The notes under the pieces: model-generated | The model's database searches: none | What the model saw: the letters and a program-made list of their open reading frames with translations, nothing else | Told to the model about the DNA's origin: nothing | Source of the DNA: Lophium mytilinum | Taxonomy: Eukaryota; Ascomycota; Dothideomycetes; Mytilinidiales; Mytilinidiaceae | Direction: 5' to 3' | NCBI GenBank assembly: GCA_010093605.1 | Contig: MU004183.1 | Span: forward strand, 1,736,001 to 1,800,000 | DNA length: 64,000 bases | Shown: piece by piece, positions 12,683 through 23,069 of the stretch | Layout: each line of letters begins with the position of its first letter | Position numbering within the stretch: position 1 is the stretch's first letter | Position numbers and translations under genes: made by a program

Positions 12683-13971
12683 ATGGCGACCACGCTCCCC
12701 CCAACCTCGAAATCCCTAACCTTCCTCGCGCCCGCCTCCCCGCCCCACGTCATCTCAACCCCCCTCGCACCCCCGGCAGCCAGCGAACTCGTCGTGAAAG
12801 TGCACGCCGCAGCGATCAACCCGGTAGACATCCAGCTCTACAACTCCGGGCTGCTCGGGTGGCTGGCGGGGAAGAAAGAGAAGGGCATCGGGCGAGACTA
12901 CTCCGGGACCGTCGTCGCAGTCGGCGCGAGCGTCAAGGGGTGGAAAGAGGGGGACGAGGTGTTTGGGTTGATTACTAGGCCAGTGAGTAATAGCCCTCTC
13001 GAGTCATGATGAATAGGGCAATTTGGTAGTTTTTGGGAGAGCGAGATATTGACGTCTTTTTCGTGTATTCTAGACAGGCGAAGGCACGATCAGCGAATAC
13101 GTCCACCCGGTCGTGGGCAAAGACCCCCTCGCGAAGAAGCCGACATGCTGGACACACGAGCTGGCGGCCGCGGTGCCATTGGTCGTGCTCACCGCGTTCT
13201 CGTGTCTGGACTGGTTGCCGGCGGATAAGAAGAAGAACGGGTTCGGGAGGGTGGTTGTGGCGGGCGCGTCTGGGGGCGTGGGGATGTGGTGTGTGCAATG
13301 TGAGTTTCCCATTAGACTGGATCTCAACGTAAAGGAAACGGGCTCTAACAGTAGACACCCAGTGGCCAAGAAGCTCTACAACTGTCACGTAACGGGCATC
13401 TGTTCTGCCAAAAACGCAGACTTCGTGCGCGAGATGGGCGCGGATGAGGTACATACACCCGTCCCCAATCCAACACCTGTTACGCACTGCTAACCACAAC
13501 ACATTCGGGTAGGTCGTCGACTACACCTCTGAATTCGTCGGCCAAGCGCTCCTCGAAGGCCTCCCCGCTGGCCGCCAATACGACCTCTACATCGACTGCG
13601 TTGGCGGCACCGAGATCTTCGAAGACCTCTACACCCTGCTGCACCCCAACGCCGCCTACGTAACAATCGTGGGCGACAAGACGAGGCGGACGGCCATGGG
13701 CGGCCCGCTCACGTACTTAACCAACCCAGCGCAGGTGCTGCGGTTTATCAAAGGGCTGATCTGGGGGCCGCGGTACGCAAATATCTTGCTGTACGCGAAG
13801 AGCGAGCTGTTGGAGCAGGTGGCGGGCTTGGCGGAGAGGGGGGAGGCGGAGGTGGTGGTGCAAGAGGTTGTGAAGGGGGTTTTGGAGGACGGGAGTGATG
13901 CGTGGAAGAAGATATATGATTTCATGGAGGGTGGGAGGGTTAGAGGGAAGATTGTGGCTGCGATTGAGTGA
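12683..13971 (+). CDS. MDR-family oxidoreductase, quinone-reductase/Yim1-like
   Basis: Four exons (12683..12982, 13074..13299, 13363..13448, 13513..13971) close to 356 residues. The N-terminal GroES-like half carries VKVHAAAINPVD and GRDYSGTVVAVG; the Rossmann half carries VVVAGASGGVG, the NADPH-binding motif of medium-chain reductases. The cysteine and histidine ligands of zinc alcohol dehydrogenases are missing, which places it with zinc-independent quinone oxidoreductase and Yim1/RTN4IP1-like proteins. It probably reduces a quinone or enone with NADPH; the physiological substrate is not visible. Strong GC-rich codon use in exon 1 compared with the flanking spacer supports the start at 12683. 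Confidence 0.9.
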
Positions 13972-14287
13972 TGAGTGGTGTATCGCTATCCTTGATAGTC
14001 AGCTGTAAATACTTGTGGGCATGTTCTGTCGCTGTTTTAGGAAGCAGGTACGTCGTCGCATTTACAATAAAATGAAAATGAACACTTAAAACACAGATGC
14101 GGGCTTCTGGACAGTGGTTAGGTAGCATCTAGGAAGAGAAAGGTGAACTCTTATATTGGTATCGAGAGCCTATCAGCGCGTGCCTCGGGGAAATGACGTT
14201 AGAGGCATAGCATATAGCTAGTTGTAAATGCTTTCCTTCACGCCTCATACCTATCTTCCAAATATCCATTCCAATAATCGTAAGCGA
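13972..14287. other. Convergent 3' flanks of MDR gene and ARP5
   Basis: Short tail-to-tail spacer of about 315 bp; AT-rich, contains presumed 3' UTRs only. Confidence 0.5.
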
Positions 14288-16694
14288 TCATTGATATGCA
14301 TTCCCTAAATCATGCTCCTTGAGATAATCACCACCTTTCTCGTGGAATTCCTCACGCGTGACAAACGATTGCTTCGCGTTCGCACTGCTAGCCCACTTAG
14401 CCGCTCCTCTCCAAGCATCCAGCACAGGCTCCTTGGCCTTGCGGACCGTGAAAGGAGCCTCATGAGGCAAGACGGCGAGTAATTCAGTCCGCAAGCGCTC
14501 CTCGAAGCCCTTGAATAGCGTGTTGCCGCCTGTCAAGAAGACATCCTTCAAAACATCTTTCCGCTGTGACTCCGCCAAGCGCTCATTTAGGATGCCCGTG
14601 GCAATCTCCACTAGTCCGACTTGCTCAAGTCCTGCAATTGATGGCTGGAAGACGATTTCTGGAACCCTGATCCTCTCCACATTGAGATGAATTTGGTGCA
14701 TCTCACGCTGGCTTTCAGGATCATAGGGCGCGGGGCCGTGGGCGAAGGCATGAGCCATGCTTTTGGTCCAGTCCTGTTGGGCCTCCCGGGTGCTGTCCTC
14801 GGTGAAGTTTGGATCGTGTTTTATAAGCTGGGCTTCAATGGCTTTGAGATTGGCGGTTAAGTCCTCTTCCTCCTCGTCATCGCTGCCTTCACCCGTCGCG
14901 ATTTGGCGATAGACACCCCAATCGTTGTCGTCAGCGCCGAACGTGTCTTCATCACCGCCTCTCCGACGTTTCTTTGCGGGCGTATCCGAGGCTAGGTTTG
15001 CGATAGACTTCATTCGCATTTGGTTCGCGAGTGATTTTCGGTTTCCTAGGTCGGACTTAATACGTTCCCGGTCTTTGATCTTTTGGATGATGGCCTAGAC
15101 ATAAATGTTAGATGGCGGCCTGCAGTGACAAGTAACATGTAACTCACCTGACGGGCGACCCTTCGCTCCTCGATCCATCCTTCAGGATCAGTCTCTCGGC
15201 GTTCATCATCCAGCCTTTCTTCTTCTGCAATCCTAGCTTTCTCGCGCTCCTTCTCGGCCTTGGCTCGAGCTCGGGCTTCGTGGTTTGCTTTCATTAGTTT
15301 CTGCTGCCGCTTCTGTTTTATCCCGTCATCGTCAAGCTGGTCGTCCGGGGTATCCACCAAAGGAAACGTAGGCTCCTCCTGTACTTCTTCCTCCAGATCT
15401 CCAAGATCTTTGTTCCTGGTTTTCCGGATGGATTTCTCCATTTCACGAACCTTTTTGTCGAGCTGCGACTCATCGTCGAAGTCGTCCGACTCGAGCAGCC
15501 GCTTCCCCTCCTTTTTCGTCGTCGCTTGAACACGCTCGAGTAGGTCCTTGTAGTAGACCAATTCTTCCTCCTTCTTTATCAGCTTCTCCAGCCTCATTTT
15601 GGCTGCTTGCTCTTGAAGCCTTCTTCCACTCTCTTTCCGCTTCTCTGCTGCCCTGGCTAATTCCGCTTCTGTTTTTTGAACTACGACTTGCTCCGTGAAT
15701 GGGAATTGAATAACGTGGTCGCGGTCTTCAAGGCCGGTCCAGTCCAGGTAGTGGCTGATCTCCTCCTCGTAATCCTGAGAAACATAGCAGTGTTCGCGGA
15801 CGATGTCCACAGCTTGCGGGTCGCTTATTTTCCCCGGGAAGCTTGGATATTTGAGCTTCAAGAGCTTTAAGAGGTACTCAGCACTCTGGAATCGGCCCCA
15901 GTTCAATCGTGTCGCTTGCGATAAGAGGGCCTTTGATTGTACGACTGGTATGAGATGTGTCGAGGAGTAGGATGAGGAGACAACTAGGCCATTTTTACCA
16001 CCATTGTAGTTGTAGGAAAATAAGGAATCGATGCCGTAAGCGACCGAGGGAGCAGCGTAGCATTCGAACAGGATCTCAGACATCGCTAGCCATAGAAGTC
16101 AGCATTCGTTCTTCGCAGAATTCGGGAGCTGGTGTGCATACTCTTCCGTGAATATCCCAAGTTTGCGACAGGCTCAGTCATTACTACCGGTCTGTCGATG
16201 CCACCGCTATTGCCCTCCACCCCAAGCTTGACAAACACATAGTCTAGCACGCTTTCAACAACATCCCAGTTGTTGATTATGTTGCTTCCCGGCTCATAAA
16301 TGTTCTTCGACTGGCCACGCGCGGTCCCATCGGAGTAGACATCAGATCCGACGAAAGTGAAATTGCGCTGGAGCTTCCTGTCCTTGTATCGCGCGGCGAG
16401 AGGTGGGAGGGATAATCGAGGCTTGTCGTCAAAGGACCAGCCCGCACGTACAGTAGATGAGCCTAGTCAAGTATACATGAGCAATTGCTACAGCGTAGAC
16501 GCGAGGCAGGTGACGGGAGTTTTACCATTGTCGATCACGATGGCTGTGCTCGAGGAGCTCCGGCGAAAGCCATCGTGGTCTATCGGGCGGAATCCTTCAA
16601 AAGGCGGGTCTGCGACGGTCCATATTTTGGAGGGCAGCTTTGGGGAGTTGCGCCCTGAGGGAGCAGGGTGGTCGTTAATCGCGGATGGGGCCAT
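14288..16694 (-). CDS. ARP5: Actin-related protein 5, INO80 complex subunit
   Basis: Four exons (16694..16526, 16462..16142, 16085..15148, 15094..14288) close to 744 residues. The first half is an actin fold (FVGSDVYSDG, MTEPVANL, TMSEILFECY, LVVSSSYSSTHLIPV). It is split by the long charged insertion typical of Arp5, about residues 270-560, rich in Glu/Lys/Arg coiled coil. The fold resumes with PEIVFQPSIAGLEQVGLVE and ends with DVFLTGGNTLFKGFEERL. Arp5 pairs with Ies6 and couples the INO80 motor to nucleosome sliding in the nucleus. I set the start at MAPSAIND (16694); an in-frame ATG 84 bp upstream (16778) is possible but adds a segment unlike the family. IES6 lies 1 kb away (see findings). 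Confidence 0.94.
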
Positions 16695-16858
16695 GGTGTA
16701 TTTTGAGGGGAGAATTGGCCAGCGTGTCAAGTCATGGGTGTTGAGTGGGGTGATGTGAGTGTTCAGAGCGATATTCAAGGTGAAGAGGTTGCATTATATT
16801 CGTATTGTGAAGAGGTATTGTGATGCGGCGACCACCTCCAGACCTCCGCGAAACCTAA

Positions 16859-16868
16859 GTCACGTGAC
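16859..16868. promoter_or_regulatory. GTCACGTGAC E-box palindrome
   Basis: A perfect 10-bp palindrome with a CACGTG core sits 165 bp upstream of the ARP5 start, in the 278-bp spacer between DAD4 and ARP5. It matches the site bound by Cbf1/bHLH-type factors in fungi. Function here is inferred. Confidence 0.5.
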
Positions 16869-16972
16869 CATATCTCTTCACTGCTAACGCCATGATCCCG
16901 TCCCCCATAACTTAGTACATGCATGAAGCAAAGCAAGCCCCTATAGAAATCGCACTCGATCCTCTGGCAGGG

Positions 16973-17400
16973 TCATGCTGGCTCCTTGAGGCTGTCGGTG
17001 GCTGGATATCAAATTAGCTAGAGTCCGCATTTGGACAAGTTTCAATATCAGACCTTCGAGATGGAATAAAACATTCGACTGGTAGTTCTTGAACATCTGG
17101 GCTACTAACTCCACATCCATGTTCTGAATGTTAATTTCCTAGAAGTATTGTCTAGTCTGAAGCGCAACGCCTGACGATCTGGATATTCACAAACCTGCAG
17201 GTTCTTGTTTAATTGCATGATGGCCTCATTGAGCTTCTCCTAGAGAACCGTGAGCAACTATCATAATAGCCTTAGAAAGATGCACTCACCACGTTTGTTA
17301 TGATTCTGGAGAGCAAGAGGCTTTGTTGGTGCTCGTGAGGACTTTCCTTCGCAATATCTCAGCACACTGCAACAATTTGGCAACCATAGAAACTCACCAT
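16973..17400 (-). CDS. DAD4: DASH/Dam1 complex subunit Dad4
   Basis: Five exons (17400..17398, 17346..17290, 17239..17195, 17138..17054, 17001..16973) give 72 residues, the usual length of Dad4. The protein begins [16 protein letters not shown]; then come [34 protein letters not shown], and the end [11 protein letters not shown]. This is an essentially full-length match to the conserved Dad4 pattern as I know it. Dad4 is part of the ten-subunit DASH ring that holds kinetochores on microtubule plus ends. The first exon is only the ATG codon, followed directly by GTGAGT. Introns are 51, 50, 56 and 52 bp. Donors are GTGAGT, GTGAGT, GTTTGT and GTCTGA; the last is weak but needed for the conserved end. 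Confidence 0.93.
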
Positions 17401-17721
17401 GGTCGACAATGAGACCTGGCAGACTAGGGCGTACTGAAGGTATTCGTAGGTTGGTTGGAGTTACCAACGTCTTGTGTCTTGTGCCAAACAACGCGACCTC
17501 GGGAACCCCACGCGAGGCCGCGCCAAGCCTTTGAGGCTCAAAACGGCAACTCCACTTCTGGCTGAGCTTCACTCTCAATTCTGGCAACGACACCTCACTC
17601 CATCTCGAAAACTCCCATCCACTCCAACATCATATCACGCACTTCGCAATCAAAGGTACAAGCCACTAAGGAATTACCCATCATCACATCCCCTCGCGCT
17701 CAATACTCGCTCTCAAACATC
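17401..17721. promoter_or_regulatory. Shared divergent promoter DAD4/IES6
   Basis: Only 321 bp separate the divergent DAD4 and IES6 start codons, so both promoters must lie here. No clear TATA box; the IES6-proximal part is C/T-rich. Confidence 0.55.
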
Positions 17722-18297
17722 ATGGCACCTCTCACGCAAGCTTCGGACGAGCACACGCATCAAGCTCTCCTAGACCAGCTCGATATCTACGCAATTCGAA
17801 AGCCGTTTCGAAATCCCAGCTGGAGGCCGGCCCAGCGCCGAAACAAGAACGTGAAGCAAATCATCGCCGATGCGTCCCGCAAAGAGAACTCAGTCATGGC
17901 CACACAAAACAACAGCGGCGCATCTACCCCCATGCTCCCCTACTCAACTGTGGCTACAGGCGGAGCTGGCACGCCCATCGGAGGTCCTCACCAAAGCTCC
18001 AATATCGCACAAGCCGCTCAGAGCCTCTCTACCCTAGTCTTGGAGAAGAACTTGAAGGCATCTGGGCTGACAAACGGGCCTGCAGCAACCTATACAAACA
18101 TCGAGGCGGCGCCTTCTCTGCACCCGGCTGCTCACAAGAAGTACTGCGATATCACTGGGCTGCCAACGACTTACACCGACCCCAAGACTCGCCTCCGATA
18201 CGCCAACAAGGAAATGTTTGGAGTTGTCCGAAGTCTGGGCCCAGGTCTAGCGGAGGGGTATCTGGCAGCAAGGGGCGCTCACACGGTGTTGAAGTGA
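17722..18297 (+). CDS. IES6: INO80 complex subunit Ies6 (YL1 C-terminal domain)
   Basis: A single exon of 191 residues. The N-terminal part (residues 20-55) has the conserved IRKPFRNPSWRP and RRNKNVKQI blocks. A Ser/Thr/Gly-rich linker follows. The C-terminal YL1_C domain shows YCDITGLPTTYTDPKT, LRYANKEMF and the end GYLAARGAHTVLK. Ies6 binds Arp5, and the pair promotes ATP hydrolysis and nucleosome sliding by INO80. Start choice: the first ATG of the open frame, just after the pyrimidine-rich leader. Confidence 0.92.
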   Translation: MAPLTQASDEHTHQALLDQLDIYAIRKPFRNPSWRPAQRRNKNVKQIIADASRKENSVMATQNNSGASTPMLPYSTVATGGAGTPIGGPHQSSNIAQAAQSLSTLVLEKNLKASGLTNGPAATYTNIEAAPSLHPAAHKKYCDITGLPTTYTDPKTRLRYANKEMFGVVRSLGPGLAEGYLAARGAHTVLK

Positions 18298-19412
18298 TGT
18301 ATCTCCAGCTTCTGGTACTGTGTTGTCTACATCAGAATGGCGGGTTGATATTCGCATGAGGAGCCGAAGTACAAAAGGATCAAGATATGCTCCAGCGCAA
18401 GCAAGGAAAACGCCAGGACTGGTGCGAAGGGTGGTAGGGCGACTATCCATAGGAAAACAGCGGCTTCCTTTAAGAGAGCGGCTGTAAGGAATGCCCAGAG
18501 GAGGAAGAGGAGCCAGAGCCAGATCCAGGAAACGAAACGCCAGCTCCTAGAATTCAAGCGCCAGGGCCTGGAAATCAAACGCTAGTCTCTAGAAAAAGTC
18601 ATGCCGATGACTTCTTTGATTGCGGGGAATGCTCCAAGAAGTGTGAGCAGCCGCAGAAATTTGAACGACGTGACAGAAATAGACAGCGGGTAGGGGTTCG
18701 ATTGCCAAGAGAAAGGTACCATTGGTGATGGTAACCTTTATCTACAAGGACTAAACCCTCTTTGTTGTTCATTAGTATTCTCATCATCGGTGACCAAGGC
18801 ACCTTAGAAAGCCCCACAATTGTTGACTCTTTGAAACAGCGTTATGTGATGTCCCAGGCGTATGAGATAAGATACGTGAAGGAGGTCAACAAGCATTAGC
18901 GACTTTGCTAGCATGTGAATGGTGATGGTGACGATGCGCGATACCGGAGCCCAAGATGCTCAAGGACGACTGGATTCCGAGCCCCTATATGCTACCCAAA
19001 TTTGAGTATCTTTGGCGAGAATAGGGACAGGAAATAGTAACCAGTCGCCTTGCGGCCCGCAACCGTGAATGTAAAGTGCGCGCCGGCAAGAATTAGCGAA
19101 AGCTGAACTCTTGGCAGTTGCATGTTTTCGTCCTTTCGTGTGGCCTGCCTTCTCACTCCACGCCGTCTCCGCCTTTTACTCCACGTGTGTCCGCCGCTCT
19201 CCTCGTGCAGCCGTTGCCTTGTGTGCTGTACTGGCCTAATCCACCCCAACAGTACACGTCATTCCAAACGCACCCCAAGCCAAGCCGACTCTCACCGCTG
19301 GCACTGCACTGCCCTTTGGCCCGCAAAGCTGAATTGACTTGGACAACAAAGCCCTCAATCGCTCCCACGCCGACACTGCTCCCCACTCTGTGACTTTTAG
19401 TAGTACACAGAT
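18298..19412. other. Intergenic spacer upstream of eIF2A
   Basis: About 1.1 kb. A 76-codon Arg/Lys/Gln-rich frame without a start codon runs on the plus strand (18356-18584) and is listed among rejected items. The last 270 bp are C-rich and probably promoter/5' UTR of eIF2A. Nothing else recognised. Confidence 0.5.
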
Positions 19413-21724
19413 ATGTCTGTTCCAACGCAGCTAGCCTGTACGTTCTGCCGCTCTCGAGGCGTCGGCTGATGCTAACCATTCTGCCTAGACCGCACCTCAA
19501 AGGGCATCGGAATCCTCAACGCCGCCCCAGTATACGAACAACTGGCCGGATTTGCTCGGTATGCTCTGCTACATTCCACGTCCATAGTATTGACACTGAC
19601 GTCTTGCGCTCCAGCCCGGAAGGCAACCTTCGATGCTGCTGTTACAGCCCAGACAGCCGGTATTTTGCATGGGCATCACCCGAACAGTAAGCGCAATCCA
19701 CTGGACGCCCTATGCCAGAAGTAAGACTAATACGTGCCTTTAGGGTTTCGGTCATTGACTGCTCTGTCGGCTACGTCGTTGCGACACTTCCGACCCCAAA
19801 TGTCTTCGAGCTTGGCTTCTCGCCATTGGGAACCTACATTATAACATGGCAGCGGCCTGGGAAAGACGACGACGGCAATGCCCTTAAGAATCTAAAGGTC
19901 TGGAAGACGCTTGTTGGAGAGGATGAAGAGCCGACAATGGTGGGCAAGTTCGTGCAGAAATCACAAACTGGCTGGAACCTACAATACACGTCCGACGAGA
20001 AGTTTTGCGCTCGCTCGGTGACGAACGAGGTGCAGTTCTACGAGTCCGGAGACCTAGGGACGGTCTGGAACAAGCTCATTGTCGAGGGAGTCACGAATTT
20101 TGGGGTCTCGCCTGGCAAGAACCATTCAGTTGCTGTTTTTGTTCCGGAGCGAAAAGTAAGTTGTAGAGGTCCTTCTGCCATGCCATCTACTAATAGTACT
20201 TTCAGGGCCTTCCCGCCGCCGTCAAGCTTTTCCAAGTTCCCCAATTTAACTCTCCGGTATCACAAAAGACTTTCTTCAAAGGAGACAAGGTTCAATTCAA
20301 ATGGAATGACTTAGGCACGAGCGTCATTGTTCTTGCTCAAACAGAAGTCGACAAGACGAACAAGAGCTACTATGGCGAAACGAACATGTATGTTCTTAGC
20401 GCCAGTGGCGGATTTGATTCCAGAATTCAACTCGGTACGTATCAAAGTCAGAATCGTCATGTGAGCTAGACTAACCTCCAGTAGACAAGGAGGGCCCGAT
20501 CCATGATGTATCATGGTCGCCAAACTCGAAAGAGTTCGGTGTCGTCTACGGGTACATGCCCGCCAAGACCACCATATTCAACGCGCGTGGTGTTGCGACC
20601 CACAGCTTCAATCTTGCTCCGCGCAACACGATCCTATTTTCCCCTCACGGTCGATTTGTACTTGTTGCTGGATTTGGAAACTTAGCAGGACAGATGGACA
20701 TCTACGATCTTGAAAAAGATTATACAAAAGTATGCACGATCGAAGCAAGCAACGCTAGCGTCTGCGAATGGAGTCCAGATGGCAAACACATCCTCACCGC
20801 TACCACGAGTCCTCGTCTCCGTGTTGACAATGGAATCCGTATCTGGCATGTTGGAGGCGGCCTCATGTACAACGAGGAAATGACCGAGCTGTACCACGTT
20901 ACCTGGCGCCCGCAGTCGACGCTTACACATCCACTGGAGAACCCGCTCCATCCGGTCCCTACGCCGCACGCCTCTGCTCTGGCTTACCTCGGCACGGTGA
21001 AGACCCCATCTAAGCCCGCCGGAGCATACCGTCCGCCTGGTGCTCGCGGAACCAGCACACCGTTGCACTTCAAGCGCGAAGACGAAGGTGGTGCGGCGTA
21101 CAGCAACAACGGTATCTCGTCGACTTCTGGAGTCAGCTCCAATGGTTTCGGCAAGCCCCGTCGTCGTGAAGTTCCTGGCGCAGAGACAGTTGAGACAACA
21201 CTTCCTCCCGGTGCAGCGCCTGGCGGAGGCGTCAGTCTCACCGGGACTGGAGAAGGCGAGGAGGCACTCTCGAAAGCGGCACTCAAGAACAAAAAGAAGC
21301 GCGAGGCTAAGAAAGCGAAAGAGGCGGCTGAACGAGCAGCAGGTCTAGCAGCAGGTGCAGACGGCGAAGCCTTCACCGGCCCGGTTAACCCAGGCCGGCC
21401 TGAGCAAAGAGGTGGACCGCGCCACGAACGCAGCAGGAGCAAGAATGGTGGGTTTGGTAGCCAAGGTGGCGGAAGGAGCCCGAGCCAGCAGCGTGGTTAT
21501 CAGGGCCATAGCCCACATCGTCGCAACAACTCCGGCTACGACGAGAATCAAAACCAGAACCAGAATCAGTATCAGAACCAGAATCAGTACCAGAACCAGA
21601 ACCAATATCAGAACCAGCACTACAACAACCGGTTCCAGCAGCAGGGCCAGCAAGGGCAACAGCAGCATCACTCTCGTGCTGGATCTGGGTACCAGGGCGC
21701 ACCAAGACAGCCTCAACAGCAACA

Positions 21725-21761
<37 letters not shown>

Positions 21762-22049
21762 GCTCCTCAGGCTGCTGCGGCGCCGCCTCCCCGAACTCCG
21801 CCGATTCAGATCCAAACGCAAGCCCAGCCCGCACCGGCTGTCGTGCCGGATCTTGCCGTCACGTCGCCTGGTGGTGGTGGCAGTCCGCAGGATAAGAAGG
21901 TGCGCTCGTTGCTGAAGAAGATTCGCGCGATTGATGACTTGAAGATGCGGCAGGCGGGTGGAGAGAAGCTGGAAGATACGCAGGTCAAGAAGATTGGGAC
22001 CGAGGAGTCGATCAGGAAGGAGTTGAGGGGGTTGGGATTTACGGAATGA
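19413..22049 (+). CDS. eIF2A: Eukaryotic translation initiation factor eIF2A
   Basis: Six exons (19413..19437, 19489..19558, 19615..19686, 19744..20155, 20206..20434, 20482..22049) close to 791 residues. The N-terminal half is the eIF2A beta-propeller: YRTSKGIGIL, CCYSPDSRYFAWASPEQ, ELGFSPLGTYIITW, FKGDKVQFKWNDLGTSVIVLAQTEVDKTNKSYYGE, SPHGRFVLVAGFGN, and VCEWSPDGKHILTATTSPRLRVDNG. Yeast (YGR054W) and human proteins are about 640 and 585 residues. This one carries an enlarged tail with KKKKREAKKAKEAAE, Asn/Gln/Tyr repeats, a 16-Gln run and a terminal conserved helix (KKVRSLLKKIRAIDDLKMRQ). It takes part in non-canonical or GTP-independent initiator tRNA delivery in the cytosol. Confidence 0.94.
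21541..21620 (+). repeat. Asn/Gln/Tyr minisatellite inside eIF2A
   Basis: Tandem copies of a 12-18-bp unit coding for NQNQYQ-type repeats (AACCAGAATCAGTAC and variants). Unit copies differ mainly at third positions, so the peptide repeat has been kept while DNA diverged. Confidence 0.75.
21714..21761 (+). repeat. CAG/CAA microsatellite coding 16 Gln
   Basis: Sixteen consecutive CAG/CAA codons within eIF2A exon 6. The run is mainly uninterrupted CAG over the last two thirds and so is likely length-polymorphic. Confidence 0.85.
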
Positions 22050-22620
22050 TAGTGTGGTGAAGCGGTCGCTGCTTGATCTGTACTCTGTGATCTATCATAG
22101 ATGCGTCGCTGCGGCGCGGGTAGATGGGAATGAGGTTGCTCACGCCTGCTGGCTGGGTGAGTGTAGATAGAGACACTGAACGGAAACTATTTGAAAAAAA
22201 AGATAAAAGTCGGCCTTCCCCCACAGAATGAGTACGAGATGGTGATGGGGTTTGGTAAGTCACGTATTTGACACTGACTACGTGGTAGGAGTATTGCTTA
22301 GACATACGTAATTGGACACATCCTTACTTTCCACGTCCTCATTTCGCTGTGTAGAAATAGGTAACACGTAGTACCGCGTGCTGTCTATCTCGTTGTCATG
22401 CCCATACACTTTACCGCATTGAAAGAGATATCAAGCATTGTGCTGTCTTTCTTCTGCATCAAACTTCTCTACTATACTCGATAACGATCTGCAAAACTCA
22501 AACACTGGAACCTACACCAAAACTCTCCAAAGCCTCGGTTCTGAAAGTAAAATCCAAAAGCCTATATCTCAGCTACCGCTAATTCCTGAAGCACGTTCAA
22601 GTCTGCAACGGTAACCAAAA
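22050..22620. other. Spacer before the Cys-rich microprotein
   Basis: About 570 bp: eIF2A 3' flank followed by a pyrimidine-rich and then A-rich leader (22440-22620) that looks like promoter/5' UTR of the small gene at 22621. Confidence 0.45.
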
Positions 22621-22746
22621 ATGGCGCCTCCGTTCTCGGGTTGGCAGTGCTGCAAATGCGGCAGTAAGTGGAGCTACGATGCGAGTTGTTGGCCATGCTG
22701 TCCTACCTGTCGTCATGTTGATTGCGATTCTTGCAAGGGCCTTTGA
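22621..22746 (+). CDS. 41-residue Cys-rich zinc-ribbon-like microprotein
   Basis: A short frame of 41 residues with nine cysteines. It starts MAPPFSGWQCCKCG and has three CxxC pairs (C10/C13, C27/C30, C35/C38) plus C11, C23 and C26, a His at 32, and two Trp next to Cys. The layout W-x-CCxCG ... CPxCRHxxCxxC resembles small Cys-rich proteins common in Pezizomycotina that are predicted to bind zinc. No signal peptide is seen, so it is probably intracellular. A GTAAGT occurs inside the frame (22661) and could act as a donor, but splicing there would remove the cysteines. The leader is typical of fungal 5' UTRs. Function is unknown. Confidence 0.6.
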   Translation: MAPPFSGWQCCKCGSKWSYDASCWPCCPTCRHVDCDSCKGL

Positions 22747-23069
22747 GGGCCATGGCGTGAAAAGATGAGGCCTAGGGTTGAAGTATGGATTTGGTTGGCT
22801 CCATTCTCTTACTTCGCGTCATGAACATGTTTCCCGATAATTAGTCTATAAAATTCTTGAAATATCTTATGTTAACATCGTATGCACTTGTTTGTCTACC
22901 CGCAAGTTCTCTATTAGGGGTTTTTTAAGTTGCGTCCAAAGCGATCACGTTAAAATACATTTTCGCTTCATACTCCCCAGACGTTTACGTCCAGCGTATG
23001 ACTCTTGACTAATGCACAACAGTCTTAGCCTAAAGGGCTGTATGGGACTACACTTGAGGCAACAGATCA
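22747..23069. other. Convergent 3' flanks
   Basis: About 320 bp AT-rich spacer between the microprotein and the F-box gene. Nothing recognised. Confidence 0.5.

Noticed and set aside
18356-18584. 76-codon Arg/Lys/Gln-rich open frame after IES6
   Set aside because: Lacks a start codon in frame and any upstream exon I could identify; may be chance or a decayed fragment.
21345-21834. Leu-rich minus-strand frames opposite the CAG repeat of eIF2A
   Set aside because: Poly-Leu results from reading the CAG repeat backwards; not a gene.
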